Positions 44,342 to 53,723 of a stretch of DNA of 64,000 bases are shown here, in pieces. Positions within the stretch are counted from its first letter, which is position 1. Each line of letters starts with the position of its first letter. Both the position numbers and the translations under genes were made by a program. Source of the DNA: Streptomyces sp. ICBB 8177 (GTDB lineage: Bacteria > Actinomycetota > Actinomycetes > Streptomycetales > Streptomycetaceae); NCBI RefSeq assembly GCF_003144095.1, contig NZ_NSKH01000002.1:445024-509023 (forward strand), given 5' to 3'. The notes below the pieces were generated by a model, which saw nothing but the letters and a program-made list of their open reading frames with translations, ran no database searches and had not been told where the DNA came from.

Positions 44342-45130
44342 GTGACCACGGCTGTAACAGTTCCCCGGGCGGGCGGCAGTGGAGGGCGTACGGCCGTCGC
44401 CGCGAGGGCACGCCAGGTGACCAAGTCCTACGGCACCGGGGAGACCCGGGTCGTGGCGCTGGACGCCGTCGACGTCGACATCGCACGCGGCCAGTTCACC
44501 GCGATCATGGGTCCCTCGGGCTCCGGCAAGTCCACCCTGATGCACTGCCTGGCCGGGCTCGACTCGCTGACGTCGGGCCGCATCTGGATAGGCGAGACCG
44601 AGATCACCAAGCTCAGGGACAAGCAGCTCACCCGGCTGCGCAGGGACCAGATCGGCTTCATCTTCCAGGCGTTCAACCTGCTGCCCACGCTCAACGCGAT
44701 GGAGAACATCACGTTGCCGATGGACATCGCCGGCCGCAGGGCCGACAAGGAGTGGCTGGCCCGGGTCGTCGAGACCGTCGGCCTCGCCGGACGCCTCAAG
44801 CACCGGCCGACCCAGCTGTCCGGCGGCCAGCAGCAGCGGGTCGCGGTCGCCCGCGCGCTCGCCGCCCGGCCGGAGATCATCTTCGGCGACGAGCCCACCG
44901 GCAACCTCGACAGCCGTGCGGGCGCCGAGATCCTGGGCTTCCTGCGGGCCTCGGTGGACGAACTCGGCCAGACCATCGTCATGGTCACCCACGACCCGGT
45001 CGCCGCCTCCTACGCGGACCGCGTCCTGTACCTGGCGGACGGCCGCATCGTCGACGACATGGCCTCCCCGACCGCGGAACAGGTCCTCGAGCGGATGAAG
45101 ACCTTCGACGCGCGCGGGAGGACGTCGTGA
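44342..45130 (+). CDS. ABC transporter ATP-binding protein (MacB/LolD type)
   Basis: A 262-residue ATPase. Visible are Walker A GPSGSGKST (near residue 58), the Q-loop FIFQAFNLLPTLNAMENI typical of the MacB/LolD family, the signature LSGGQQQRVAVARAL, Walker B IIFGDEPTGNLD, and the switch histidine MVTHDP. It powers the FtsX-type permease encoded next, whose GTG overlaps its stop by 4 nt. Substrate unknown; the family exports peptides, antibiotics or lipoproteins, or works in mechanotransmission. Confidence 0.94.
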   Translation: MTTAVTVPRAGGSGGRTAVAARARQVTKSYGTGETRVVALDAVDVDIARGQFTAIMGPSGSGKSTLMHCLAGLDSLTSGRIWIGETEITKLRDKQLTRLRRDQIGFIFQAFNLLPTLNAMENITLPMDIAGRRADKEWLARVVETVGLAGRLKHRPTQLSGGQQQRVAVARALAARPEIIFGDEPTGNLDSRAGAEILGFLRASVDELGQTIVMVTHDPVAASYADRVLYLADGRIVDDMASPTAEQVLERMKTFDARGRTS

Positions 45131-47709
45131 CCGTCCTGAAGACCTCGCTGCGCAACTTCTTCGCGCACAAGGGCCGGATGGCGCTGTCCGCCGTGGCGGT
45201 CCTGCTCTCGGTGGGCTTCGTCTGCGGCACGCTGGTGTTCACCGACACCGTCGACACCACCTTCGACAAGCTCTTCGCCGTCACCGCCGCCGACGTCACC
45301 GTGCAGCCGCACGGCGCCAACAAGGACGGCAGCTCCCCGCAGGACGGCGCCGCGCCGCTGACCCTGCCGGACTCCGCGGTGCGCACTCTGGCCGCCCAGC
45401 CGGGCGTCAAGTCGGCCTACGGGGAAGCCTCTTCGACCTCCGTCACTCTCGTCGACCCCAGGACCGACAAGAACATCGGCCCGACCTCCGGCGCCCCGAC
45501 CATCGCGGGCAACTGGACCGTCGAGCCCACCGCCGCGGTGAAGATCACCTCGGGTCACGCGCCCGACACCGCGGACCAGGCCGTCGTCGACTCCGACACC
45601 GCGGCCAACGCCCACCTGCGCGTCGGCGACCAGCTGAAGGTGATGACCGGCTTCGGCACCTTCACCCACACCATCACCGGCATCGCCACCTTCCAGACCA
45701 CCAACCCCGGCGCCGCCCTGGTCTTCTTCGACACCGCCACCGCCCAGCACGAACTGCTCGGCAAGACGGGCGCGTTCACCTCGATCAACGCCTACGGCGA
45801 CGGCACCCGCACCGACGACCGGCTCAAGGCGGAGGCGCTGACCGCGCTCGGCCACGGCTACCAGGCGCAGACCAAGGCCCAGACGGCCGCCGCCAACAAG
45901 TCCGACGTGGCGAGCTTCCTGAACGTGATGAAGGACGCCATGCTCGGCTTCGCCGGGATCGCCCTGCTGGTCGGCGTCTTCCTGATCGTCAACACCTTCT
46001 CCATGCTGGTCGCCCAGCGCACCCGCGAGATCGGCCTGATGCGGGCGCTGGGCGCGAGCCGCAGGCAGGTCAACCGCTCGGTGATGACCGAGGCCCTGCT
46101 GCTGGGCGTCATCGGCTCCGCGCTCGGCATCGCCGGCGGCGTGGGCATCGCGGTCGGCCTGATGCGGCTGATGAACGGCATGGGCATGCACCTCAACACC
46201 GGCGACCTGACGGTGAAGTGGACCACCCCGGTCACCGGTGCGGCGGTCGGCGTGCTCGTCACCCTCTTCGCCGCCTACCTGCCCGCCCGCCGTGCCGCCA
46301 AGGTCTCGCCGATGGCGGCGCTGCGCGAGTCCACCGGCGGCTCCTCCACCGCCCGCTCCACCGTGCTGCGCTCGGTGGCCGGCCTCGTCGTCACCGCCGC
46401 GGGCGCTGCGGGCCTGGTGGCGGCCGCCGTGGCCAAGCAGGCCGGACAGGGCAGCGCCCTGCTGGGCCTGGGCGTGGTCGTCACGCTGATCGGCTTCATC
46501 ATCATCGGCCCGCTGCTGGCGGCGGGCGTGGTCCGGGTGCTGGGCACCGTCACGCTGCGCCCGTTCGGCCCGGTCGGCCGCATGGCCCAGCGCAACGCCC
46601 TGCGCAACCCGCGCCGCACCGGCGCCACCGCCGCCGCCCTGATGATCGGCCTCGCGCTGGTGGCCTGCCTGTCGGTCGTCAGCTCCTCGATGGTGGCCTC
46701 CGCCAGCGACCAGATCGACAAGTCGGTCGGCGCGGACTTCATCATCCAGAACCCCGACGGCGCGCTCACCCCCGACATCGTCAAGGCGATCAAGGGCACC
46801 CCCGGGCTCGGGCACGTCACCGAGTACAAGTCCGTGCCCGCGACCCTGGCCCTGCCCGACGGCACCCGCTCCGACCAGACCCTGTCCGCGACCGACCCGA
46901 CCTACGTCACCGACCTGCGGGTCGCCACGGTCTCCGGCAAGGTCCAGGACGCCTACGCGGACGGCGGCATCACCGTCGGCCAGTCCTTCGCCGACAGCCA
47001 CCACCTCACCACCGGCGAGACGATCCAGGTCACCTTCCCCGGCGGCCGCGCGGCCCCCCTCCGGGTGGACGCGGTCACCTCCAGCAAGACCAGCCTCGAC
47101 AACGGGGCGATGTACGTCTCGCTGGACACCGCCCGCCGCTACACCCCGGCGGACCGGATGCCGCAGGACGTGATGCTCTTCGCCACCGCCGCCGACAAGG
47201 CCGGCGTGAACAGCGCGTACAGCGCGCTGAAGTCGGCGGTCCACGCCTACCCGCAGGTGCAGGTGCGCGACCAGGCCGACTACAAGAAGGAGCTGCGCGA
47301 CCAGATGGGGCAGCTGCTCAACCTGGTCTACGGACTGCTGGCGCTCGCCATCGTGGTGGCCGTCCTCGGTGTGGTGAACACCCTGGCCCTGTCGGTGGTG
47401 GAACGGACCCGGGAGATCGGCCTGATGCGGGCGATCGGCCTGTCACGGCGGCAGCTGCGACGCATGATCCGGCTCGAATCGGTGGTCATCGCCCTGTTCG
47501 GCGCGGTGATCGGCCTGGGCCTGGGCATGGCCTGGGGCGTCGCGGCGGAGAAGCTGCTCGCCCTCAAGGGCCTGGGCGACCTGTCGATCCCGTGGGCGAC
47601 GGTCGGCGCGGTCTTCGTGGGCTCGGCGGTCGTGGGCCTGCTCGCGGCCCTGGCTCCCGCCCTGCGGGCCTCCCGGATGAACGTCCTGGGAGCGATCGCC
47701 ACGGACTGA
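45127..47709 (+). CDS. ABC transporter permease with two FtsX/MacB modules
   Basis: An 860-residue membrane protein. Each half has an N-terminal transmembrane helix, a large external MacB_PCD domain and three C-terminal helices. The FtsX motif (QRTREIGLMRALGASRRQV near 300; ERTREIGLMRAIGLSRRQL near 760) is seen twice. Four or five helices lie between 270 and 500 and more after 735. GTG 45127 overlaps the ATPase stop. With the ATPase it would form the MacB-like two-gene exporter common in Streptomyces. A perfect long terminator follows. Confidence 0.93.
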   Translation: MTVLKTSLRNFFAHKGRMALSAVAVLLSVGFVCGTLVFTDTVDTTFDKLFAVTAADVTVQPHGANKDGSSPQDGAAPLTLPDSAVRTLAAQPGVKSAYGEASSTSVTLVDPRTDKNIGPTSGAPTIAGNWTVEPTAAVKITSGHAPDTADQAVVDSDTAANAHLRVGDQLKVMTGFGTFTHTITGIATFQTTNPGAALVFFDTATAQHELLGKTGAFTSINAYGDGTRTDDRLKAEALTALGHGYQAQTKAQTAAANKSDVASFLNVMKDAMLGFAGIALLVGVFLIVNTFSMLVAQRTREIGLMRALGASRRQVNRSVMTEALLLGVIGSALGIAGGVGIAVGLMRLMNGMGMHLNTGDLTVKWTTPVTGAAVGVLVTLFAAYLPARRAAKVSPMAALRESTGGSSTARSTVLRSVAGLVVTAAGAAGLVAAAVAKQAGQGSALLGLGVVVTLIGFIIIGPLLAAGVVRVLGTVTLRPFGPVGRMAQRNALRNPRRTGATAAALMIGLALVACLSVVSSSMVASASDQIDKSVGADFIIQNPDGALTPDIVKAIKGTPGLGHVTEYKSVPATLALPDGTRSDQTLSATDPTYVTDLRVATVSGKVQDAYADGGITVGQSFADSHHLTTGETIQVTFPGGRAAPLRVDAVTSSKTSLDNGAMYVSLDTARRYTPADRMPQDVMLFATAADKAGVNSAYSALKSAVHAYPQVQVRDQADYKKELRDQMGQLLNLVYGLLALAIVVAVLGVVNTLALSVVERTREIGLMRAIGLSRRQLRRMIRLESVVIALFGAVIGLGLGMAWGVAAEKLLALKGLGDLSIPWATVGAVFVGSAVVGLLAALAPALRASRMNVLGAIATD

Positions 47710-47731
47710 CGGGCGCGCCCGATACGGAACG

Positions 47732-47774
47732 GGCCCGCCTCCGCACGCCACAGGGGAGCGTGCGGGGGCGGGCC
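47732..47774 (+). terminator. Terminator after the ABC permease
   Basis: GGCCCGCCTCCGCACGC (47732-47748) pairs with GCGTGCGGGGGCGGGCC (47758-47774), a 17-bp stem with one mismatch, followed by TTCTTC. Confidence 0.88.
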
Positions 47775-47793
47775 TTCTTCGTGCGGAGGCTTG

Positions 47794-48118
47794 TCTGCGG
47801 AGTGTTACGACGGCGGGAGGGCGGGGGGCTGGGCGCTGCGCGCCACGCTGGATGCCGTGCGCTGCGCGCCCGGCTCGGTCTGGGCGGGGTCGCGGGTTCC
47901 TGGTCTGCGGATTAGTTGTCACCCCGTTGTCGACAGCAAGGGTTTTCGTCAATCAGACGTGCCGAAAAAGCTTGTCTCCGGCAACGGGATGCCAAGCGTT
48001 TTCCAGGACTACCTGCCGGGCGCGCAGCGCACGGCCGTCAGCGCAGCGCGCAGCGCGGAAGCCCCCGCCCTCCCGCTCCTCAAAGCCGCGCAGCGGCGCA
48101 GACGCGGCACTCCGCAAA
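47794..48118. repeat. Large imperfect palindrome (about 325 bp) upstream of mfd
   Basis: The left arm (47794-47875: GCGGAGTG, CGGGAGGGCGGGGG, GCGCTGCGCGC, GATGCCGTGCGCTGCGCGCC) is matched on the opposite strand by the right arm (about 48020-48118). That arm has the same blocks in inverted order, ending in CACTCCGC. The inner sequence repeats the pattern: CCCGTTGTCG near 47932 and the inverse of CCCGTTGCCGG near 47985. The interior is A/T-rich for this genome. Part of the arm is shared with the hairpin at 8844-8889. It carries no gene. Confidence 0.6.
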
Positions 48119-48283
48119 AACAGGCCGCCGCGCGGCGGCGCAGCCCTCACGCTCCGCCGTCAAGGCCTGCGACCACACGAAGCCGACACCGTCCGTGGCG
48201 GGTCGTACCCTGGAACCTCCCCACCCGGTCCGCCCCCGCGTCCCGGGTCGTTCGCGTTGCCCACCCCGGGACGGAATGCACTG

Positions 48284-51200
48284 ATGAGCCTGTTCGGACT
48301 GCTTGACGCCGTTGTCGAGGACCCGGCCCTCGCCGAGGCCGTCAAGGCCGCCGGTGACGGCAACCGGCCCCGGCTGGACCTGGTGGGGCCGGTCGGCGCG
48401 CAGCCGTTCGCGCTGGCCGCGCTGGCCGCCAAGGCCGGGCGCCCGGTGCTGGCCGTGACCGCCACCGGCCGGGAGGCCGAGGACCTCACCGAGGCGCTGC
48501 GCACCCTGCTGCCGCGGGACTCCGTGGTGGACTACCCCGCGTGGGAGACGCTCCCGCACGAGCGGCTCTCCCCGCGCTCCGACACCGTCGGCCGCCGCCT
48601 CGCCGTGCTGCGCAGGCTGGCCCACCCGAGCCCCGACGACCCCGCGAGCGGTCCGCTGAAGGTCGTCGTCGCGCCGGTGCGTTCCGTACTGCAACCGCAG
48701 GTCAAGGGCCTGGGCGACCTCAAGCCCGTGGCGCTGCGCACCGGCGGGCAGGCCGACCTCGGCGAGGTCGTCGACGCGCTGGCCGCCGCCGCGTACGCCC
48801 GCGTCGAGCTGGTGGAGAAGCGCGGCGAGTTCGCGGTGCGCGGCGGCATCCTGGACGTCTTCCCGCCCACCGAGGAGCACCCGCTGCGGGTGGAGTTCTG
48901 GGGCGACGACGTCGAGGAGATCCGCTACTTCAAGGTCGCCGACCAGCGCAGCCTGGAGGTCGCCGAGCACGGCCTGTGGGCGCCGCCGTGCCGCGAGCTG
49001 CTGCTCACCGACGAGGTGCGTGAGCGCGCCGCGGCCCTCGCCGAGCTCCATCCGGAGCTGGGCGAGCTGCTGGGGAAGATCGCCGAGGGGATCGCGGTGG
49101 AGGGCATGGAGTCCCTCGCCCCGGTCCTCGTCGACGACATGGAGCTGCTGCTCGACGTGATGCCGGCCGGCGGCCTGGTCGTCTCCTGCGACCCCGAGCG
49201 GGTGCGCACCCGCGCCGCGGACCTGGTGGCGACCAGCAGGGAGTTCCTGGAGGCGTCCTGGGCGGCCACCGCCGGAGGAGGAGAGGCCCCGATCGACCTG
49301 GGGGCGGCCAGCCTGCGGTCGCTGGCCGACGTGCGTGATCACGCCCGGGACATCGGCATGCCGTGGTGGTCGGTGAGCCAGTTCTCCGCCGACGAGGAGA
49401 CCACCGACGACACCCTCACCCTGGGCATGAACGCCCCCGAGACCTACCGCGGCGACAGCGCCCGCGCGCTCGCCGACACCAAGGGCTGGCTCAGCGACGG
49501 CTGGCGCGTGGTCTACGTGACCGAGGGCCACGGCCCGGCCTCCCGCACCGTCGAGGTCCTGGGCAACGAGGGCATCGCCGCCCGTCTCGACACCGACCTG
49601 GCGGGCGTGCCCGAACCCTCCGTCGTGCACGTCTCCTGCGGCTGCGTCGAGCACGGCTTCGTCGCCCCCGCGCTGCGCCTGGCGGTGCTCACCGAGACCG
49701 ACCTGTCCGGCCAGAAGTCCGCCAGCAAGGACCTGGGGCGGATGCCGTCGCGCCGCCGCAAGACCATCGACCCGCTCACCCTCCAGCCCGGCGACTACAT
49801 CGTGCACGAGCAGCACGGCGTGGGCCGGTACGTGGAGATGGTGCAGCGCACCGTGCAGGGCGCCACGCGTGAGTACCTGCTGGTGGAGTACGCCCCCGCC
49901 AAGCGCGGCCAGCCCGGTGACCGGCTGTTCGTGCCCACCGACCAGCTGGAGCAGATCACCAAGTACGTCGGCGGTGAGGCGCCCACCCTGCACCGGCTGG
50001 GCGGCGCCGACTGGACGAAGACCAAGGCGCGGGCCAAGAAGGCCGTCAAGGAGATCGCCGCCGACCTGATCAAGCTGTACTCGGCGCGCATGGCCGCCCC
50101 CGGCCACGCCTTCGGGCCCGACACCCCGTGGCAGCGGGAGCTGGAGGACGCGTTCCCGTACGCCGAGACGCCCGACCAGCTCAGCACGATCGCCGAGGTC
50201 AAGGAGGACATGGAGAAGTCGGTCCCGATGGACCGGCTGATCTGCGGCGACGTGGGCTACGGCAAGACCGAGATCGCGGTGCGCGCGGCCTTCAAGGCGG
50301 TGCAGGACGGCAAACAGGTGGCCGTGCTGGTGCCGACCACGCTGCTGGTGCAGCAGCACTTCTCCACCTTCTCCGAGCGCTACGGGCAGTTCCCGGTCGT
50401 GGTGCGCGCGCTGTCGCGGTTTCAGAGCGACGCCGAGGCGAAGGCGGTCCTGGAGGGCCTGGCGGACGGTTCGGTGGACCTGGTGATCGGCACCCACCGG
50501 CTGTTCTCCTCCGAGACCAGGTTCAAGGACCTGGGCCTGGTCATCGTCGACGAGGAGCAGCGCTTCGGCGTCGAACACAAGGAGCAGCTGAAGAAGCTGC
50601 GGGCCAACGTGGACGTGCTGACGATGTCCGCCACCCCCATCCCGCGCACCCTGGAGATGGCCGTCACCGGCATTCGCGAGATGTCGACCATCACGACCCC
50701 GCCGGAGGAGCGGCACCCGGTGCTGACCTTCGTCGGCCCGTACGAGAACAAGCAGATCGCCGCCGCGATCCGCCGCGAGCTGCTGCGCGAGGGCCAGGTC
50801 TTCTACATCCACAACCGGGTGGAGTCGATCGACCGGGCGGCGGCGCGGCTGCGCGAGCTGGTCCCGGAGGCGCGGATCGCCACCGCGCACGGGCAGATGG
50901 GCGAGTCGCAGCTGGAACAGGTCGTCGTGGACTTCTGGGAGAAGAAGTTCGACGTGCTGGTCTCCACCACCATCGTGGAGTCCGGCATCGACATCTCCAA
51001 CGCCAACACCCTCATCGTCGAGCGCGGCGACAACTTCGGCCTGTCCCAGCTGCACCAGCTGCGCGGCCGGGTCGGCCGGGGCCGCGAACGCGGCTACGCC
51101 TACTTCCTGTACCCGCCGGAGAAGCCGCTGACCGAGACCGCGCACGAGCGGCTCGCCACCATCGCCCAGCACACCGAGATGGGCGCGGGCATGTACGTGG

Positions 51201-51817
51201 CGATGAAGGACCTGGAGATCCGCGGCGCGGGCAACCTGCTCGGCGGCGAGCAGTCCGGCCACATCGCGGGCGTCGGCTTCGACCTGTACGTGCGGATGGT
51301 GGGCGAGGCGGTCGCCGACTACCGGGCGGCGCTGGAGTCCGGCGAGGCCCAGGAGGAGGCCCCGCTTGAGGTGAAGATCGAGCTTCCGGTCGACGCCCAC
51401 GTGCCGCACGACTACGCGCCCGGCGAGCGCCTGCGCCTGCAGGCGTACCGCGCGATCGCCTCGGCCAACTCCGAGGAGGACATCACCGCGGTGCGCGAGG
51501 AGCTGACCGACCGCTACGGCAAGCTGCCGGAGCCGGTGGAGAACCTGCTGCTGGTGGCGGGCCTGCGGCTGCTGGCCCGCAAGGCCGGGGTCGCCGACAT
51601 CACTCTTCAGGGCTCCAACGTGCGTTTCGGGCCGGTGGAGTTGCGCGAGTCGCAGGAGCTGCGCCTCAAGCGGCTGCACCCGCGCAGCGTCATCAAGCCC
51701 GCCGCCCGGCAGGTGCTCGTGCCGCGGCCGACCACCGGCACGATCGGCGGCAAGCCGGTGGTGGGCCGTGAACTGCTGGCGTGGACCGCGGAGTTCCTGA
51801 CGTCGGTGGTGCTGTGA
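48284..51817 (+). CDS. mfd: Transcription-repair coupling factor Mfd
   Basis: An 1177-residue SF2 translocase that removes RNA polymerase stalled at lesions and recruits UvrA. The UvrB-homology N-terminal module (YPAWETLPHERLSPRSDTVGRR) is followed by the RNA-polymerase-interacting CarD-like RID (LQPGDYIVHEQHGVGRYV, near 500). The helicase core has Walker A GDVGYGKTE, motif II DEEQRFG, and motifs LMSATPIPRTL-like and GRVGRGRERGYAY. The C-terminal TRCF domain includes ELTDRYGKLPEPVENL. ATG 48284 is chosen since upstream in-frame codons cross the palindromic repeat. Confidence 0.96.
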   Translation: MSLFGLLDAVVEDPALAEAVKAAGDGNRPRLDLVGPVGAQPFALAALAAKAGRPVLAVTATGREAEDLTEALRTLLPRDSVVDYPAWETLPHERLSPRSDTVGRRLAVLRRLAHPSPDDPASGPLKVVVAPVRSVLQPQVKGLGDLKPVALRTGGQADLGEVVDALAAAAYARVELVEKRGEFAVRGGILDVFPPTEEHPLRVEFWGDDVEEIRYFKVADQRSLEVAEHGLWAPPCRELLLTDEVRERAAALAELHPELGELLGKIAEGIAVEGMESLAPVLVDDMELLLDVMPAGGLVVSCDPERVRTRAADLVATSREFLEASWAATAGGGEAPIDLGAASLRSLADVRDHARDIGMPWWSVSQFSADEETTDDTLTLGMNAPETYRGDSARALADTKGWLSDGWRVVYVTEGHGPASRTVEVLGNEGIAARLDTDLAGVPEPSVVHVSCGCVEHGFVAPALRLAVLTETDLSGQKSASKDLGRMPSRRRKTIDPLTLQPGDYIVHEQHGVGRYVEMVQRTVQGATREYLLVEYAPAKRGQPGDRLFVPTDQLEQITKYVGGEAPTLHRLGGADWTKTKARAKKAVKEIAADLIKLYSARMAAPGHAFGPDTPWQRELEDAFPYAETPDQLSTIAEVKEDMEKSVPMDRLICGDVGYGKTEIAVRAAFKAVQDGKQVAVLVPTTLLVQQHFSTFSERYGQFPVVVRALSRFQSDAEAKAVLEGLADGSVDLVIGTHRLFSSETRFKDLGLVIVDEEQRFGVEHKEQLKKLRANVDVLTMSATPIPRTLEMAVTGIREMSTITTPPEERHPVLTFVGPYENKQIAAAIRRELLREGQVFYIHNRVESIDRAAARLRELVPEARIATAHGQMGESQLEQVVVDFWEKKFDVLVSTTIVESGIDISNANTLIVERGDNFGLSQLHQLRGRVGRGRERGYAYFLYPPEKPLTETAHERLATIAQHTEMGAGMYVAMKDLEIRGAGNLLGGEQSGHIAGVGFDLYVRMVGEAVADYRAALESGEAQEEAPLEVKIELPVDAHVPHDYAPGERLRLQAYRAIASANSEEDITAVREELTDRYGKLPEPVENLLLVAGLRLLARKAGVADITLQGSNVRFGPVELRESQELRLKRLHPRSVIKPAARQVLVPRPTTGTIGGKPVVGRELLAWTAEFLTSVVL

Positions 51818-51970
51818 GCGGTGGCCCGCGCGCGGCGGTGCGCGGGCGGGCGACACCTCGGGGCGGGGGATCTCGTTGCGCGCGGTAGTGGATATCACTC
51901 GCCGACAGTCCCTATTCTCGATCAGCGCCAGGTCGTGCACCGCCGCTCGATCAACCCGCCGGGAGGCACC

Positions 51971-52627
51971 ATGGTCCGCCGCCGTACCGCCACGCTCTCC
52001 TTGACCGCCGCCGCGCTGCTGGCCGCCACACCACTGATCACCTCCTGCGGCGCGCAGCACCCCGGCGCCGCGGCCGTGGTCGGCGGCCGCACGATCTCCG
52101 TCGCCGCGCTCCAGACGCAGGTCAAGCAGGTCCGGGCGGCGCAGAACGCCACCGGTCAGGCCGACCAGATGATCGACGCCACCAGCGACCTGAGCCGTTC
52201 CCAGCTCAACAGCATGGTCTTCGACCAGGTGCTGGACCGCGCGGCGCGCGACGCCGGGGTCAGCGTCACCACGACCGACGTGCAGCGGCTGGAGGCGTCC
52301 GCCGCGCAGCAGGTCGGCGGCGTCCGGGCGCTGCGCTCGGCCCTGCTCCAGCAGTACGCGGTCGCGCCCGGCCAGATCGACGAGTTCTACCGGGTGCAGG
52401 CCGAGGCGCAGGGGCTCGCCCGGCACCTGGGCGTCGACCTGACCACGCAGTCCGGCCAGGCCGCCGTGACGAAGGTGCTCTCTGCCGCCTCGAAGGAACT
52501 GCACGTCGACGTCAACCCGCGGTACGGCAGGTGGAACACGCAGACCCTGACGCTGGGTTCGGCGAGCCAGCCGTGGCTGCGGCAGTCCGCCGCCACGAGC
52601 GCGCCGCCCCAGCAGATCACCGGCTGA
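51971..52627 (+). CDS. SurA N-terminal domain lipoprotein
   Basis: A 218-residue exported protein. The signal peptide ends in a lipobox-like TPLITSC (Cys27), so it is probably lipid-anchored to the outer face of the membrane. The mature part, VVGGRTISVAALQTQVKQV...LNSMVFDQVLDRAARDAGVSVT, matches the SurA_N_3 chaperone helix region. No PPIase (parvulin) domain follows. ATG 51971 is chosen because it starts the signal peptide and has GGGAGG upstream. It probably helps fold or escort secreted proteins. Position after mfd and before mazG appears conserved in Streptomyces. Confidence 0.84.
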   Translation: MVRRRTATLSLTAAALLAATPLITSCGAQHPGAAAVVGGRTISVAALQTQVKQVRAAQNATGQADQMIDATSDLSRSQLNSMVFDQVLDRAARDAGVSVTTTDVQRLEASAAQQVGGVRALRSALLQQYAVAPGQIDEFYRVQAEAQGLARHLGVDLTTQSGQAAVTKVLSAASKELHVDVNPRYGRWNTQTLTLGSASQPWLRQSAATSAPPQQITG

Positions 52628-52664
52628 TCAGGGGCTCCGCGGAGCGGCGGGGTACGTTCGAGGG

Positions 52665-53654
52665 GTGAGCACTCGTACCGATGACGCCGCCGCGCCGGAC
52701 GCCGCACCCGGGCGCCTGATCCTCCTCACCACCAGCCACCGGGTCGCCCCCGGACTGCTGTCCTGGCCGGCCTGGCAGGCGCTGCGCTCGGCCGACCTGG
52801 TCGTCTGCCCGGACCCCGCGCACCCCCAGCTGCCGTACCTGAGGGAGGCGGGCGTCACCGTCGAGCACGCGGCGCCCTCGGGCCGCGACCTGGTCGGCCT
52901 GACCGGCGGCGGACGTACCGTCGTCGTCATCCCGCCGGGCGACGGCGATCCGGCGCTCACCGACGAACTCGCCCGGCTCGCCGGTTCCGGCCGGGTGCGG
53001 ATGCCCGAACTGGAACTGCTCCCCGCCTCCTACGACCTGCCGGGCGGGCGGCTGCTCGACCTCGTCCAGGTGATGGACCGCATCCGCCGCGAGTGCCCGT
53101 GGACCAGCACCCGGGACGCCGACGGGCTGGTGAAGTACCTCATCGAGGAGGCGTACGAACTCGTCGAGGCGATCGAGGAGGGCGACCGGGGGGCCTACCG
53201 CGAGGAGCTGGGGGACGTCCTGCTCCAGGTCGTGCTGCACGCCCGGATCGCGCAGGACGACGCGGACGAGCCGTTCTCGATCGACGACGTGGCCGGCGGC
53301 CTGGTCGACAAGCTCATCCGCCGTCACCCGCACGTCTTCGGTACGGAGACCGCCGCCACACCGGAAGAGGTCCACGAGCATTGGCTGCGGACGAAGGCGC
53401 AGGAGAAGCGGCGCGAGTCGGTGACGGAGGGCGTCCCACTGAACCAGCCCGCGCTGGCGCTCGCGGCGAAGCTCGCCTCCCGTGCCCGGGGCGCGGGCCT
53501 GCCCCTGCCGAGGGAGGACGGCGACGCCGTCGGTGACCAGTTGCTGGCGCTGGCGGCGCGGGCGCAGGGCGAGGGCGTCGACCCGGAGGCGGCGCTGCGA
53601 GCGGCGGCGCGCGCGTACCGGGGTGTCCTGCGGGAGGCGGAGGGGCGGGCCTAG
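52665..53654 (+). CDS. mazG: Nucleoside triphosphate pyrophosphohydrolase MazG
   Basis: A 329-residue protein. The C-terminal all-alpha MazG domain has YLIEEAYELVEAIEEGD...EELGDVLLQVVLHA, with the EExxE/ExxD metal-binding acidic residues, and then HVFG. The N-terminal 110 residues (LILLTTSHRVAPGLLSWPAWQAL) resemble the truncated tetrapyrrole-methylase-like domain found in many MazG proteins. It hydrolyses non-canonical or damaged NTPs to monophosphates. GTG 52665 lies 6 nt after TACGTT, so it is probably leaderless. It is followed by a hairpin and endonuclease V. Confidence 0.92.
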   Translation: MSTRTDDAAAPDAAPGRLILLTTSHRVAPGLLSWPAWQALRSADLVVCPDPAHPQLPYLREAGVTVEHAAPSGRDLVGLTGGGRTVVVIPPGDGDPALTDELARLAGSGRVRMPELELLPASYDLPGGRLLDLVQVMDRIRRECPWTSTRDADGLVKYLIEEAYELVEAIEEGDRGAYREELGDVLLQVVLHARIAQDDADEPFSIDDVAGGLVDKLIRRHPHVFGTETAATPEEVHEHWLRTKAQEKRRESVTEGVPLNQPALALAAKLASRARGAGLPLPREDGDAVGDQLLALAARAQGEGVDPEAALRAAARAYRGVLREAEGRA

Positions 53655-53681
53655 GCCCGAGGGCCGTTCCCCCGCCCGACG

Positions 53682-53707
53682 GCGACCGGCCGCTTGTGGC
53701 CGGTCGC
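53682..53707 (+). terminator. Hairpin between mazG and nfi
   Basis: GCGACCGGCC and GGCCGGTCGC form a perfect 10-bp stem with a GCTTGT loop, 27 bp after the mazG stop. The -10 of nfi lies only 4 bp beyond it. Confidence 0.7.
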
Positions 53708-53723
53708 TCGATAGGCTCGCCCC

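Noticed and set aside
48080-52504. 1474-codon minus-strand frame opposite mfd
   Set aside because: It is the mirror of mfd codon bias; plus-strand Mfd has all helicase motifs, whereas this frame has none.
52665-53000. MazG N-terminal region as an active methyltransferase
   Set aside because: The segment lacks a complete SAM-binding loop set and is too short. It resembles the degenerate methylase-like domain seen in many MazG proteins.
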